64,000 nt of DNA, from positions 868,001 through 932,000 of the forward strand of contig SNWL01000004.1 in assembly GCA_004362315.1 (NCBI GenBank), given 5' to 3'. Positions 51,675 through 59,430 of the stretch are shown in pieces (the stretch's first letter is position 1; each line of letters opens with the position of its first letter). The notes beneath the pieces are model-generated. The model saw only the letters and a program-made list of their open reading frames with translations. It made no database searches and was not told where the DNA came from. The translations under genes were made by a program, and so were the position numbers. This stretch comes from Mycobacterium sp. BK086. GTDB taxonomy: Bacteria; Actinomycetota; Actinomycetes; Mycobacteriales; Mycobacteriaceae.

Positions 51675-52588
51675 TCGGCTCCCAACGTCAGATCCGGGTG
51701 GCGGGCTTCGATCATGCGCCGGAATCCTTCTCGCCAGGGCACTTTCGTCGCGCCCAGCACTTGGTGCATGTAGCTGACGTCAGGCCACAGTGGGGTGTGG
51801 GCGTCCGTCGTGTACTCGAAGACGGGCTCGACGCCCACGAGCTCCCCCAGGTAGGCGCAGTAGTCCTCGACGCTAACAGTCTCGCTGCCGGCCCAGTTGA
51901 CGACGACCGGCGGGGTGCCGGCGACCTCCATGGCCCGAATCCCGAGCTCGACGTAGTCGTCTTCGTAGATCGGGTTGTAGTTGTTGGGCTTGTCGGGATA
52001 CAGCCGGATGGGCTTGCCCGCCAGCATCATCTGCAGCCGATCGGCGGGAGCGCCACCTTCGGGGCCGTAGGTGGAGCAGATCCGGATGATCGTCAGCGGG
52101 ATGCCGTAGTGCGTGGCGATCCAGGTGCAGAGCTGCTCGGCGGCGACCTTGGAGAAGCTGTAGTTGGCCCGCAGTGGCACACCGGGCGGGTCGTCTTCTC
52201 TGAGTGGGCGTTGGCCTTGGTAGGCATAGATGGAGCCGGTCGAGCAGAAGACGAAACCTTTGGCCGTACGGCAGTGGTAGAGCAGGTCGCCAGATTTCTG
52301 GGCGTTGGTGTCGACGGCGTTGGGCCAGCTCTCGGTGCCCGGGTCGACGGCGGCGTGGAAGACATAGGTGAAATCGTCGGGCAGCCCCGCGAAGTCGCCC
52401 GCGCTGATGTCCAGGGCCAGCGGCGTGATGCCTGCGGCGGTCAGGCGGTCACGATCCTTGTCCTCACGCAGCCGGGCAGCACCCCACACCTCGTTGTTGC
52501 GGGCCAGCGCACGGGCGATCGGAAAGGCGATCTTGCCGGTGGCGCCGGTGATGAGGATCTTCTCTGCGTCGAGCATCCCCTCAGTCAT
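51671..52588 (-). CDS. NAD-dependent epimerase/dehydratase-like (extended SDR)
   Basis: A 305-residue extended SDR, starting at MTEGMLDAEK (52588) or at the inner Met (52576); the frame to 52765 reads through the divergent gene. ILITGATGKIAFPIARAL is the NAD-binding loop, FCSTGSIYAY carries the Ser, and the Tyr-Lys pair is in NYSFSKVAAEQ. It may act on a nucleotide sugar or, as in many catabolic clusters, on a 3-hydroxyacyl or steroid substrate. It is the first gene of the minus-strand operon. Confidence 0.87.
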   Translation of the reverse strand: MTEGMLDAEKILITGATGKIAFPIARALARNNEVWGAARLREDKDRDRLTAAGITPLALDISAGDFAGLPDDFTYVFHAAVDPGTESWPNAVDTNAQKSGDLLYHCRTAKGFVFCSTGSIYAYQGQRPLREDDPPGVPLRANYSFSKVAAEQLCTWIATHYGIPLTIIRICSTYGPEGGAPADRLQMMLAGKPIRLYPDKPNNYNPIYEDDYVELGIRAMEVAGTPPVVVNWAGSETVSVEDYCAYLGELVGVEPVFEYTTDAHTPLWPDVSYMHQVLGATKVPWREGFRRMIEARHPDLTLGAE

Positions 52589-52632
52589 AGCGCACCGCGC
52601 CATGAATGTTAAGTACTTGATATGTTGGGTCG

Positions 52633-53808
52633 GTGCAGCTGACCTTCGACCCCGATGTCGAGGCGTTTCGCGCGGAGTTCGTCGAGTTTGTGGACCGGAA
52701 TCTGCCAGCGGAGGCCGACACCGTCGAGCGGTCCCGGTCGACGTCGCACGTTCCGGAGTGGGCACGGCGCTGGCAGCAGCTGCAGTTCGACCACGGTTGG
52801 TTGTTGCCGGGCAACCCGCCGAAGTTCGGCGGACGCAACGCGAGCGTGCTGCAGCAATTCGTGCATCGCGAGGAGTTGGCGCGGCGGCGGATCTATCACG
52901 TGTTCAACCCCCAGGGCGTCGGAATCATCGCGGCGTCGCTGCTGTCCTTCGGCACCGACGAGCAGAAGCAGCGGTGGGCGGTACCGATTCTGCGGGCGGA
53001 GATGACCGCATCGCTCGGCATGAGCGAGCCGGGTGCGGGTTCGGACCTGGCGGGGCTGTCGACGCGAGCTTCGCTGGACGGCGATCACTTCGTGGTGAAC
53101 GGGCAGAAGGTGTGGACCTCCGGGGCGCACGACGCCGACGTGATCCTCACGTTCGTTCGCACGGATCCGGATGCGCCGCGGCACAAGGGAATCAGCGCGC
53201 TGTTGATTCCCACGTCGACTCCCGGTGTGGTGTGCCGGCCGTTCCCGTCGGTGCACGACCGGACGGTGCTGGACTTCAACGAGGTGTTCTTCACCGATGC
53301 GCGAGTACCCGCATCGAATCTGGCGGGCCCGTTGAACGAGGGCTGGAAAGTGGCGAACGGCTCGCTGGGGCACGAGCGGACGATGATGTGGATGGCGTTC
53401 GCGAATCGGCTGGAACAGCTGCTGGAGGACTTCAGGCCGGTGGGCGATCTGAATCGCGATCACTACGCGTCGATGGTGATGGACTATTACGCGCTGCGGC
53501 TGCTGGGTTCGGCGGCGGTGAGCCAGGCGTCTCGCGGCGAACGCGACGTGCCGGCGGTGTCGGCGCTCAAGGTGCTGGGATCGGAGGCCGAGCAGAACGC
53601 CGCGCGGTATGCACTTGAGGCGGCGGGTTCTTCTGGCCTTGTCGATCCCGCCCTGACTGCGCCGTATAACGCTTACGGCCCAGAGCTTTTCACATCGAGC
53701 TGGTTCGCGCGGTACATCACCAGCTACTCGGGGACGATCGCCGGCGGGACGTCGGAGATTCAGCGGAACATCATCGCGCAGCGGGTATTGGGTTTGCCTT
53801 CGCGGTGA
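52633..53808 (+). CDS. Acyl-CoA dehydrogenase (FadE family)
   Basis: A 391-residue single-domain acyl-CoA dehydrogenase with a GTG start. Motifs: GMSEPGAGSDLAGL, NGQKVWTSGAHDAD, LDFNEVFFTDARVP and the C-terminal SGTIAGGTSEIQRNIIAQRVLGLP. It oxidises an acyl-CoA with FAD. It is divergent from the epimerase-headed operon across a 44-bp region containing TTAAGTACTTGA, a near-palindrome that could serve as a shared operator. It is the last recognisable metabolic gene before the island. Confidence 0.92.
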   Translation: MQLTFDPDVEAFRAEFVEFVDRNLPAEADTVERSRSTSHVPEWARRWQQLQFDHGWLLPGNPPKFGGRNASVLQQFVHREELARRRIYHVFNPQGVGIIAASLLSFGTDEQKQRWAVPILRAEMTASLGMSEPGAGSDLAGLSTRASLDGDHFVVNGQKVWTSGAHDADVILTFVRTDPDAPRHKGISALLIPTSTPGVVCRPFPSVHDRTVLDFNEVFFTDARVPASNLAGPLNEGWKVANGSLGHERTMMWMAFANRLEQLLEDFRPVGDLNRDHYASMVMDYYALRLLGSAAVSQASRGERDVPAVSALKVLGSEAEQNAARYALEAAGSSGLVDPALTAPYNAYGPELFTSSWFARYITSYSGTIAGGTSEIQRNIIAQRVLGLPSR

Positions 53809-53891
53809 CCAGTACGACTGACGACGCGGACGACGGCACTGTGCCGGTGATCGTGGGGTCGGATAAGAAGCACTACAGGAGACCGGACTAG
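53805..53891 (+). CDS. Short coupled ORF, 28 aa (possible truncated gene)
   Basis: A GTG overlapping the stop of the acyl-CoA dehydrogenase gene (GTGA) opens a 28-codon frame ending in TAG at 53889-53891. The arrangement is that of a translationally coupled next gene, but the product is too short for a known enzyme. It may be the 5' remnant of a gene cut off where the accessory island begins. Chance cannot be excluded. Confidence 0.3.
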   Translation: MTSTTDDADDGTVPVIVGSDKKHYRRPD

Positions 53892-54023
53892 GGTCGCTTC
53901 ACTGCCGACAGATGGACACAATCACACATGGTCCGCCGTTGAGGCTCTATGGGCCACAGGCATCTACGTCGGCGCCCATGAAGTGCTTGCTACCAGACGA
54001 AATGGGGCGTCGGCAGGCTAGAT
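53892..54023. other. Short non-coding stretch at left edge of island
   Basis: No convincing gene. A small open frame from 53912 has poor codon use and no ribosome site. From here to about 60200 the base composition is visibly less GC-rich than the rest of the window. Confidence 0.4.
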
Positions 54024-54497
54024 CTAGGTGCGCGGTGAACCAACATCGAGATGCTGATTTACTGCCCCAACAAGTGCCTGCAACTCGTCGATGAGTGCAT
54101 CACGGGCATCGGGAATCCGGTCGCAAATCGACAGGATGGCTTCGGCGCGACCCACCGCTCTTGCGAGCTCGAAGTCAGAACAGCCGGTCGACACCGCTTC
54201 CGAAGCGTTCTCGGGATCATCGCCTGCCGCTTGATGTGCAAGGACGTCCGTCCGTAAAAGATGAGCGTTCTGTTCGTAGTGCTTCAGCCTCGCCCGGGAA
54301 CGCCGGCGTTCGGAGTCCGCGAGCTGACGGCATTGGGGAGAGCAGTAATCCTGCCGGCGGCCCCGCGCAAGCCTTCGTTGGAACTCTGCCCGGCACTGTG
54401 GGCGAAGACAGACCGCGGTGACGGTTTCGGCACGCGACGGCGGCCTCCCGCGGCGGGGCGATCCCGTCGCGGGAAAGGACACTACCCGACTGCTCAT
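54024..54497 (-). CDS. Small basic zinc-finger-like protein
   Basis: A 157-residue protein from the ATG at 54497 (MSSRVVSFPATG). The first 23 codons of the longer frame lie in AT-rich promoter-like DNA. Residues 10-70 are very basic (SPRRGRPPSRAE) and contain Cys30, Cys35, Cys52 and Cys56 as C-x4-C-x16-C-x3-C in the setting VCLRPQCRAEF and DYCSPQCRQLA, a treble-clef-like zinc site. The C-terminal half is helical. It is probably a DNA-binding or regulatory protein of the island. It is divergent from the TGT-like gene across about 190 bp. Confidence 0.6.
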   Translation of the reverse strand: MSSRVVSFPATGSPRRGRPPSRAETVTAVCLRPQCRAEFQRRLARGRRQDYCSPQCRQLADSERRRSRARLKHYEQNAHLLRTDVLAHQAAGDDPENASEAVSTGCSDFELARAVGRAEAILSICDRIPDARDALIDELQALVGAVNQHLDVGSPRT

Positions 54498-54687
54498 CGT
54501 GATCCGTATAAATCGTGGATAAAAATTGGATCTAAAATACCATATTACCTGGTTATTTAGGCGCATTTCGTGGCGTTGAGGGCAGGTTAACGCGCCGAGT
54601 TATGCACGAGTAAATCGTGTGTCATGGGGATAGTTCACACTGAAACCACCAGAGACGGCCTCGTCAGCGGGCAGAGGAGTAGACACG
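54498..54687. promoter_or_regulatory. AT-rich divergent promoter region in island
   Basis: About 190 bp between the zinc-finger gene and the TGT-like gene. The part 54510-54560 is strongly AT-rich (contains GGATAAAAATTGGATC). A small inverted repeat CACGA/TCGTG lies at 54605-54609 and 54615-54619, and GAGGAG at 54673-54678 is the ribosome site of the plus-strand gene. Confidence 0.45.
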
Positions 54688-55782
54688 GTGGCGACAGACA
54701 ACGCGATGCCTCGACTGGCCTTCGTGTCTGCAGCGATCCCTGGTTTGGACATCGAGCCGATGATCGCCGGCTTTGCGGGAACTCACGGCGACGCAGTCGT
54801 CGCCGCGCCGCGCACCGGTGTCGCAAAGCTCCCACATTCCAGTGGCTACGTTCTCATCGTCGACGCTGGCTGCTGGCGGACCCAGTCGGCTACCACACAG
54901 GAACCAACCGATCTCGCTGGTGGTTTGCCCATCCTGGACGTCGAACAGTGGGCCGACGCTGTCGGGGACTCCTGTGGGGCACAAGCGGTACTGACCCCAA
55001 GCCTGCATGTCGACGCGGGCCGATGGGACGTGCTCACGGCCGTCATTCGAGCCAATCCGGCCGTCCTACCGGCCCACGTCGTCGCGCTGCTGCCAATCCA
55101 TGCCAGCTTTCTCGATCCGCCCAATGTTGAGAGCTTGATCACCGCGATCCGTGAAATCGGATTCACCCGCGTCGCCTTCACGTTCACTGGTAGCCGACTT
55201 CCCTTGGCGCACAAGGACCGTCTTCGCGGGTTGCGCGTGCTTGTCGGCGCGCTGCCTGACTGCTGGATCCTCGGGGTCGATCCCCTAACGGCTGCAGACG
55301 CGCTCGCCCATGGCGCGGCGGTTGTGGGTGTGGGGTGCAGCGCGAGTCGACGGCATCCTGCGGCACCTGGGGACTCGCGCGCAGGCGGCTTTTCGGTTGG
55401 CTGGCTGCCAGGGATGTTCGAGCCGACCTTGCTCGAGCACCGAAGCCCGCGCATCTACGCGGATTGGTATGCCAATAGCCACAGTGGCGCCTGCGCGCGG
55501 TGCGGCCTTGACCCCGACGGACTAGTGGGTGTTGATGCCCACCGCCAAGCGGTGATTGCACACAACCTCCACGCGACCCACGACTTCATCGGGGATCTCC
55601 TACTTCGCCCGCCAGCCACGCAGCGCCACTACCTATCCCAGCGCCTTCTGTCCGGAGTGGAGGCTCACCTCAGTTTGGCGCCGCTGTCGGCCACGCTAGC
55701 GGTAGACCCGACACTGCGTGCGTTATGTGAGCTCGATGATCGACGGGGCCGACGGATGACGCCACGCGGCGCATGGACGTAG
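54688..55782 (+). CDS. Unknown TIM-barrel-like protein, possibly TGT/DpdA-related
   Basis: A 364-residue protein with a GTG start after GAGGAG. The middle (about 120-225) looks like alternating strands and helices of a TIM barrel (HVVALLPIHASFLDP, RVAFTFTGSR, CWILGVDPLTAADAL, AAVVGVGCSAS). The C-terminal part has CARC (Cys269, Cys272) followed by HRQAVIAHNLHATHDF (His285, His292, Asn293). This recalls the zinc site and the IHN helix of tRNA-guanine transglycosylases and DNA-modifying DpdA proteins, although one of the three usual cysteines is missing. The assignment is an inference from motif layout only. Its 3' end overlaps the convergent gene by 113 bp. Confidence 0.55.
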   Translation: MATDNAMPRLAFVSAAIPGLDIEPMIAGFAGTHGDAVVAAPRTGVAKLPHSSGYVLIVDAGCWRTQSATTQEPTDLAGGLPILDVEQWADAVGDSCGAQAVLTPSLHVDAGRWDVLTAVIRANPAVLPAHVVALLPIHASFLDPPNVESLITAIREIGFTRVAFTFTGSRLPLAHKDRLRGLRVLVGALPDCWILGVDPLTAADALAHGAAVVGVGCSASRRHPAAPGDSRAGGFSVGWLPGMFEPTLLEHRSPRIYADWYANSHSGACARCGLDPDGLVGVDAHRQAVIAHNLHATHDFIGDLLLRPPATQRHYLSQRLLSGVEAHLSLAPLSATLAVDPTLRALCELDDRRGRRMTPRGAWT

Positions 55783-56383
55783 CAACCTTGTAGGCGTACT
55801 CATGGAACGACCAGCCGGCGGCTTTCCAGGCGCGGCGCCGAAACGGCCTCGGTGCGATCGCCTCGGTCCAATCGGGCTGCAGTCCAGTCCATACTCCGAT
55901 TCCGTCGAAGGCTGCTTCCCAAGCAACATCACGGAACGCTGGCGGAGCGATCGGGAACACCGCGATCATCTGACAAAACGGAGCAAAGTGCGCGACGCGG
56001 CCCATCACCGATCTCCATGCAGAGCCACCAACCAACACGGCATCGACCGTGAGCGGTGGGCGCAGTCGACGGATGCGCCATGAGCCGTCGCGGTCGACGA
56101 CACCAGGGGGTGCGGCGTCGACCACTGTAAGCAAGCCCGGCGGCATCTCTGAGGTATGCACGGCAATGCACCAGGGCAACTGCACGAGCGCGTGCAGAAG
56201 TGCTTTGTCGGTGACGGCTTCCAGTCCCACGGCAGCACGTCGGCCGATCTCATCGTGATGAAACGCCACTACCGCTTGAGCTCTCTGCCCTGCCGCATAC
56301 GCACCCGATGGAACCGTTACCCACGGCCCACAATTCACATCGCGCGGCGTCAACGCCCTGTCGATAGCGACCGGCCAATCCAT
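55670..56383 (-). CDS. Hypothetical island protein, 237 aa
   Basis: An ATG-started protein with no recognised family. It has an N-terminal region rich in beta strands (VTVPSGAYAAGQ, AQAVVAFHHDEIG), a central LPWCIAVHTSEMPPG segment and a conserved-looking IGVWTGLQPDWTEAI stretch. No signal peptide or membrane helix is seen. Its last 113 bp overlap the convergent TGT-like gene, an unusually long overlap that hints at compact island organisation. It is the third minus-strand gene after the unknown at 57838 and the SAHH-like gene. Confidence 0.55.
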   Translation of the reverse strand: MDWPVAIDRALTPRDVNCGPWVTVPSGAYAAGQRAQAVVAFHHDEIGRRAAVGLEAVTDKALLHALVQLPWCIAVHTSEMPPGLLTVVDAAPPGVVDRDGSWRIRRLRPPLTVDAVLVGGSAWRSVMGRVAHFAPFCQMIAVFPIAPPAFRDVAWEAAFDGIGVWTGLQPDWTEAIAPRPFRRRAWKAAGWSFHEYAYKVATSMRRVASSVGPVDHRAHITHAVSGLPLAWPTAAPN

Positions 56384-56552
56384 TTCACGAGGGTGTCACA
56401 CCCACTGTGCCAACATCGGGTTACGGCAGGCTTGTGTTCTTCGGGACCGACTCGAGGGTAGCCGTACACAAACCCGCCGACCCTTGCCTCGTCTTCACGC
56501 TCGCTGACATCGTTCGATCTGTGGCTCGGCGACCAGTTCTGCGCAGATCACG

Positions 56553-57731
56553 TCAATCATTCAGAAAGTGCTCATTCCAAACCTCAGCAACTGTCGTGCG
56601 TACGCCCGCAGCTACCTCCGACAGACTGGAGGTGTTGGAAGGGAAAGCACCACTGATCAGGCCATAAACAGCCGCCAACTTCTCGCCCTCTATTAACTGG
56701 ATTGCAGGGCCGATCACAGCGCCGTGGATGAAGTTCGGGGCATTGCCATCATTAATCAACCAGAAGTAGCGGTGCGAGCTTCCGATCTCGTCATAGCGAG
56801 TGACGTGCGCCGAGACCTTCGTCGGCTGATACGCATTCTGCAAGTCCACGGTTACCAACTCGTCGTCACCAGAGGTCACGGTCGCCACGGCCGTACCAGA
56901 CTGGAGGGCAGCGAAACCGAACTTGTCGAGCGCCTTGTCGCCGGTTGCACAAATCACCAGCGTGGCACGCAGCAGTGCGGAGTCGAGGCGCCGGAATACC
57001 TGGAATCCACGAGCGGCGGCCTCCGCCATCGCGACAGGATCTACATCGTGGACCACGGTGGCGATGCCGCGCCCCCGCAAGATATCGGCCACACTGCGCC
57101 CCACCCTCCCGTACCCGATTACACACGCCGTGCGGGTTTGCAGAATCTGCGCTTGCTCACGCAGCACCGCTTCGACGGAAAACACGATGCTGGAACCCAC
57201 CAAATAGTCCTCAGGAAGTTTAAGTGGGCTCCTCGCCACAGTCACCACTGGCACATCGTGGGGGCCGCACTCTTCATAGCGGCGTGCACCGTTCTCCGTG
57301 CCTTCCATAACCCCCAAGATCCGGCCAGGCAGTGCTGCCGCGATCGAATTTAATGATTCCGCAAAGTATCCGCCGATGTCGACGATGACGAGATTTTGCT
57401 GGTCGAGCGCACGACTGCGAAGGAATTCGACGACCTGCTGTGGACTCTCCGACCACTCCCGCTGCAAACGGACTACGTCGAAACCTTTGCTGACTAGCGC
57501 CTCGGTCTCGGCCCGATCAAACGACTTCGGTTTGGCAAGCACAAGAGCAACATCGACTAGGTTGGTGATCGCCGGCAGAAAGTGGAGTGAATTAGGCACC
57601 ATGTGTGCCACGCACACCGCTTTGACATCCGGCCGGTGTGTGCCCAGCCTCGCAGACAAGTGATAGAAGTAGGCATCGATACGAGCGTCCTCAAAGTCCG
57701 CAACAGCGGCATTGGTGGAGGCTGCGGCCAT
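56553..57731 (-). CDS. S-adenosylhomocysteine-hydrolase-like NAD-binding protein, catalytic Lys lost
   Basis: A 392-residue protein related to SAHH. MEGTENGARRYEE corresponds to the SAHH segment EETTTGVHRLYEM, and PVVTVARSPLKLPEDYLVG to PAINVNDSVTKSKFDNLYG. The conserved Asp of that segment is kept, but the catalytic Lys in SKFD is Pro. The NAD Rossmann loop GYGRVGRSVADILRG (206-220) is intact. The usual substrate-binding N-terminal residues are not recognisable. It therefore probably binds NAD and a nucleoside-like ligand without hydrolysing SAH. An upstream ATG with a good ribosome site is separated from this start by an in-frame TAG. Confidence 0.72.
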   Translation of the reverse strand: MAAASTNAAVADFEDARIDAYFYHLSARLGTHRPDVKAVCVAHMVPNSLHFLPAITNLVDVALVLAKPKSFDRAETEALVSKGFDVVRLQREWSESPQQVVEFLRSRALDQQNLVIVDIGGYFAESLNSIAAALPGRILGVMEGTENGARRYEECGPHDVPVVTVARSPLKLPEDYLVGSSIVFSVEAVLREQAQILQTRTACVIGYGRVGRSVADILRGRGIATVVHDVDPVAMAEAAARGFQVFRRLDSALLRATLVICATGDKALDKFGFAALQSGTAVATVTSGDDELVTVDLQNAYQPTKVSAHVTRYDEIGSSHRYFWLINDGNAPNFIHGAVIGPAIQLIEGEKLAAVYGLISGAFPSNTSSLSEVAAGVRTTVAEVWNEHFLND

Positions 57732-57837
57732 GCAGGTGCCGTCCTAGTGGGTGTCGTTGTCCATCAGAACATCCTTTCGTCGCGCAATAGTTTCATGGGA
57801 ATACCCGATTCGTGCCGAGTATCTGATTACGGCACTG
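57732..57837 (-). other. Leader of SAHH-like gene with in-frame TAG
   Basis: On the minus strand an AAAGGATG ribosome site precedes an ATG at 57764, in the same frame as the SAHH-like protein. The seventh codon (57744-57746) is TAG and the next in-frame ATG is at 57731. This is either a six-codon leader peptide or a premature stop followed by re-initiation. Confidence 0.5.
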
Positions 57838-58437
57838 TCACAACCAAGTGAGGCGGTAACGGTCGCCGGGCTCAGGCCGGTCACGGCGGAACTCGTAAGC
57901 GTGGTATGTCACGCCATTGCGTTCGCACGGCGACGGATCCGCCATTTCGATCTGATACGGGTGTTGGCTGCCTTCGCGCCAGCACTCCTTACGCACCGAG
58001 CGGCGGTCCTTGTCAGGCAACAGCACCCGCAGTTGCAGATCACGTAGCCCAGGCTTTGCGCGGTGACCCAGAAATGGGACAAAAGTCCTGCCCACATCAA
58101 CGAACGTATGTTCAAACTCGATGATCTCCTCCTCTCCCTCCGCCAACCGCCTACCCAGGTCGATCAGGTAGATCCGCTCCGACCCATTGCGGATCACTGG
58201 ACCATGAAGCTTGTGTACGTGGCCAAGATCATCGAGCTTCGAGAGCACCTTTGGGTCCTTCTCAACACCGGACCCGGTCCAACAATAGATGCGCTCAAAG
58301 AACCGCTCCGCACGCAAGGCACGTACGTGCACTGTGTGGTTCGTGATAATCGTCATCGAGCTCTCGTCGACGACGAGCATCTCATGCGCCACCGACAGAT
58401 ACTCAAATGAAGAAGATGCGGAGATGGGTTCGCTCAT
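57838..58437 (-). CDS. Hypothetical island protein, 199 aa
   Basis: ATG at 58437 behind GAGG; a TTG at 58443 is an alternative. The protein looks beta-rich with alternating strands (MTIITNHTVHVRALRAERFF, RIYLIDLGRRLAEGEEEIIEFEHTFVDV, LQLRVLLPDKDRR, YEFRRDRPEPGDRYRLTW), suggesting an Ig-like or sandwich fold. No catalytic motif is evident. It is the first of three minus-strand genes leading to the SAHH-like protein, 106 bp upstream of it. Confidence 0.6.
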   Translation of the reverse strand: MSEPISASSSFEYLSVAHEMLVVDESSMTIITNHTVHVRALRAERFFERIYCWTGSGVEKDPKVLSKLDDLGHVHKLHGPVIRNGSERIYLIDLGRRLAEGEEEIIEFEHTFVDVGRTFVPFLGHRAKPGLRDLQLRVLLPDKDRRSVRKECWREGSQHPYQIEMADPSPCERNGVTYHAYEFRRDRPEPGDRYRLTWL

Positions 58438-58834
58438 TGGCAACCTCGATGGCGCATGGGCTTAACGCCCTGCTGGAGCGCGGACCGCGATGCCACTGCC
58501 ACAGCAGTCCCCCTTACGCTCCGCCGAATTCTTACACACCCGACAGCCTGCGGCGCGCCTTTCGCCTCTGCTCGCGAGTCAACGGACCGGCCTGGGCCTT
58601 ACTCCCAATCCCCAGCCATCTCGGCTCGCGTCCAAGAATGCTCAATCGCACGAAATATCACCCCGTGACCCCGTGCTCAAATGGCATCGGCAATCCATCT
58701 CCGTCCCGCGCCTAGGCACGTGCAAGGCACACAAAGCCCGGCCACCGATCGAGATCGACGTGGCCACTTCTCGATCTATCGCCGGGCCAATATTGCGAGC
58801 GCATCCGTGACGCCACTCGCGCATTCAACTCTAG
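58438..58834. other. Gene-poor gap of about 400 bp within island
   Basis: No convincing gene on either strand. Short open frames here have poor codon use and no ribosome sites. It likely contains the promoter for the minus-strand hypothetical gene at its left and decayed DNA next to the pseudogenes at its right. Confidence 0.5.
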
Positions 58835-59430
58835 TTATCTTGCTCTGCAACACATTACGGTAGAACCACCTCGACTTTCGCTAGCTTTGGACTCGGGTCG
58901 TCGCCCCAAGTAACGTAGGAGTCGGTCGAAATCACTTGCACCGTCGGTCGATTCGATTGCGGTCGAACAGCACGCTGTCCAGGTTTCGGGCGTCACGGTC
59001 GGGCACCGCGAGCACCAACGGCAATGCGGCAGCGAGCACGTCGGCGGGCAGTTCGTAGTCCACGCCCCGGGACGCATCGACATCCCACCGGTGCACGACG
59101 TAGTCCACGAAGTGGAAGCCCATCCCGATCGATCCGGGGAACACGGCGTTCCCACCGAACTCGGACAGTACGAGCGGGGCGTCATCCTTTCCGTCGGCCC
59201 AGAACGCCTCCAGCACATCCGATACCGCTTGCGAGTAGGCGCCTGCCGGGTCTGCGCGCACCGCATCGTGTACCGATTCGACCTGCCAGTTGGCGAGGTC
59301 GGAACCTTGCCCTCTTGCGGCGGCGGCGAACTCGCGATGCTGAACGGTCCTGTGCGAGAGCGGGGCTGCGAGAGTCCAGCCGTTACAGGGGTCAGCGCGG
59401 TCAAGATCGTTGGGTCGGACCGTGTCGACC
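58835..59430 (-). pseudogene. Truncated, frameshifted TIGR03086-type metal-binding protein gene
   Basis: The minus-strand segment reads RPNDLDRADPCNGWTLAAPLSH...GMGFHFVDYVVHRWDVDASRG...ALPLVLAVPDRD, matching the mycothiol-dependent-isomerase-like TIGR03086 family but without its first 25 or so residues. Near 58959 the frame is lost: the first frame ends in RNRIDRRCK, while the family C terminus (IESTDGASDFDRLLRYLGRRPE) continues in the next frame to a stop at 58835. Two missing bases after a CGC codon would explain it. Both lesions make it a pseudogene. Confidence 0.72.

Noticed and set aside
53912-54094. 60-codon plus-strand ORF
   Set aside because: No ribosome site, poor codon use, and overlap with the zinc-finger gene on the other strand.
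58407-58863. Several overlapping 60-106-codon ORFs
   Set aside because: They overlap one another in all frames without start signals or recognisable motifs; treated as non-coding.
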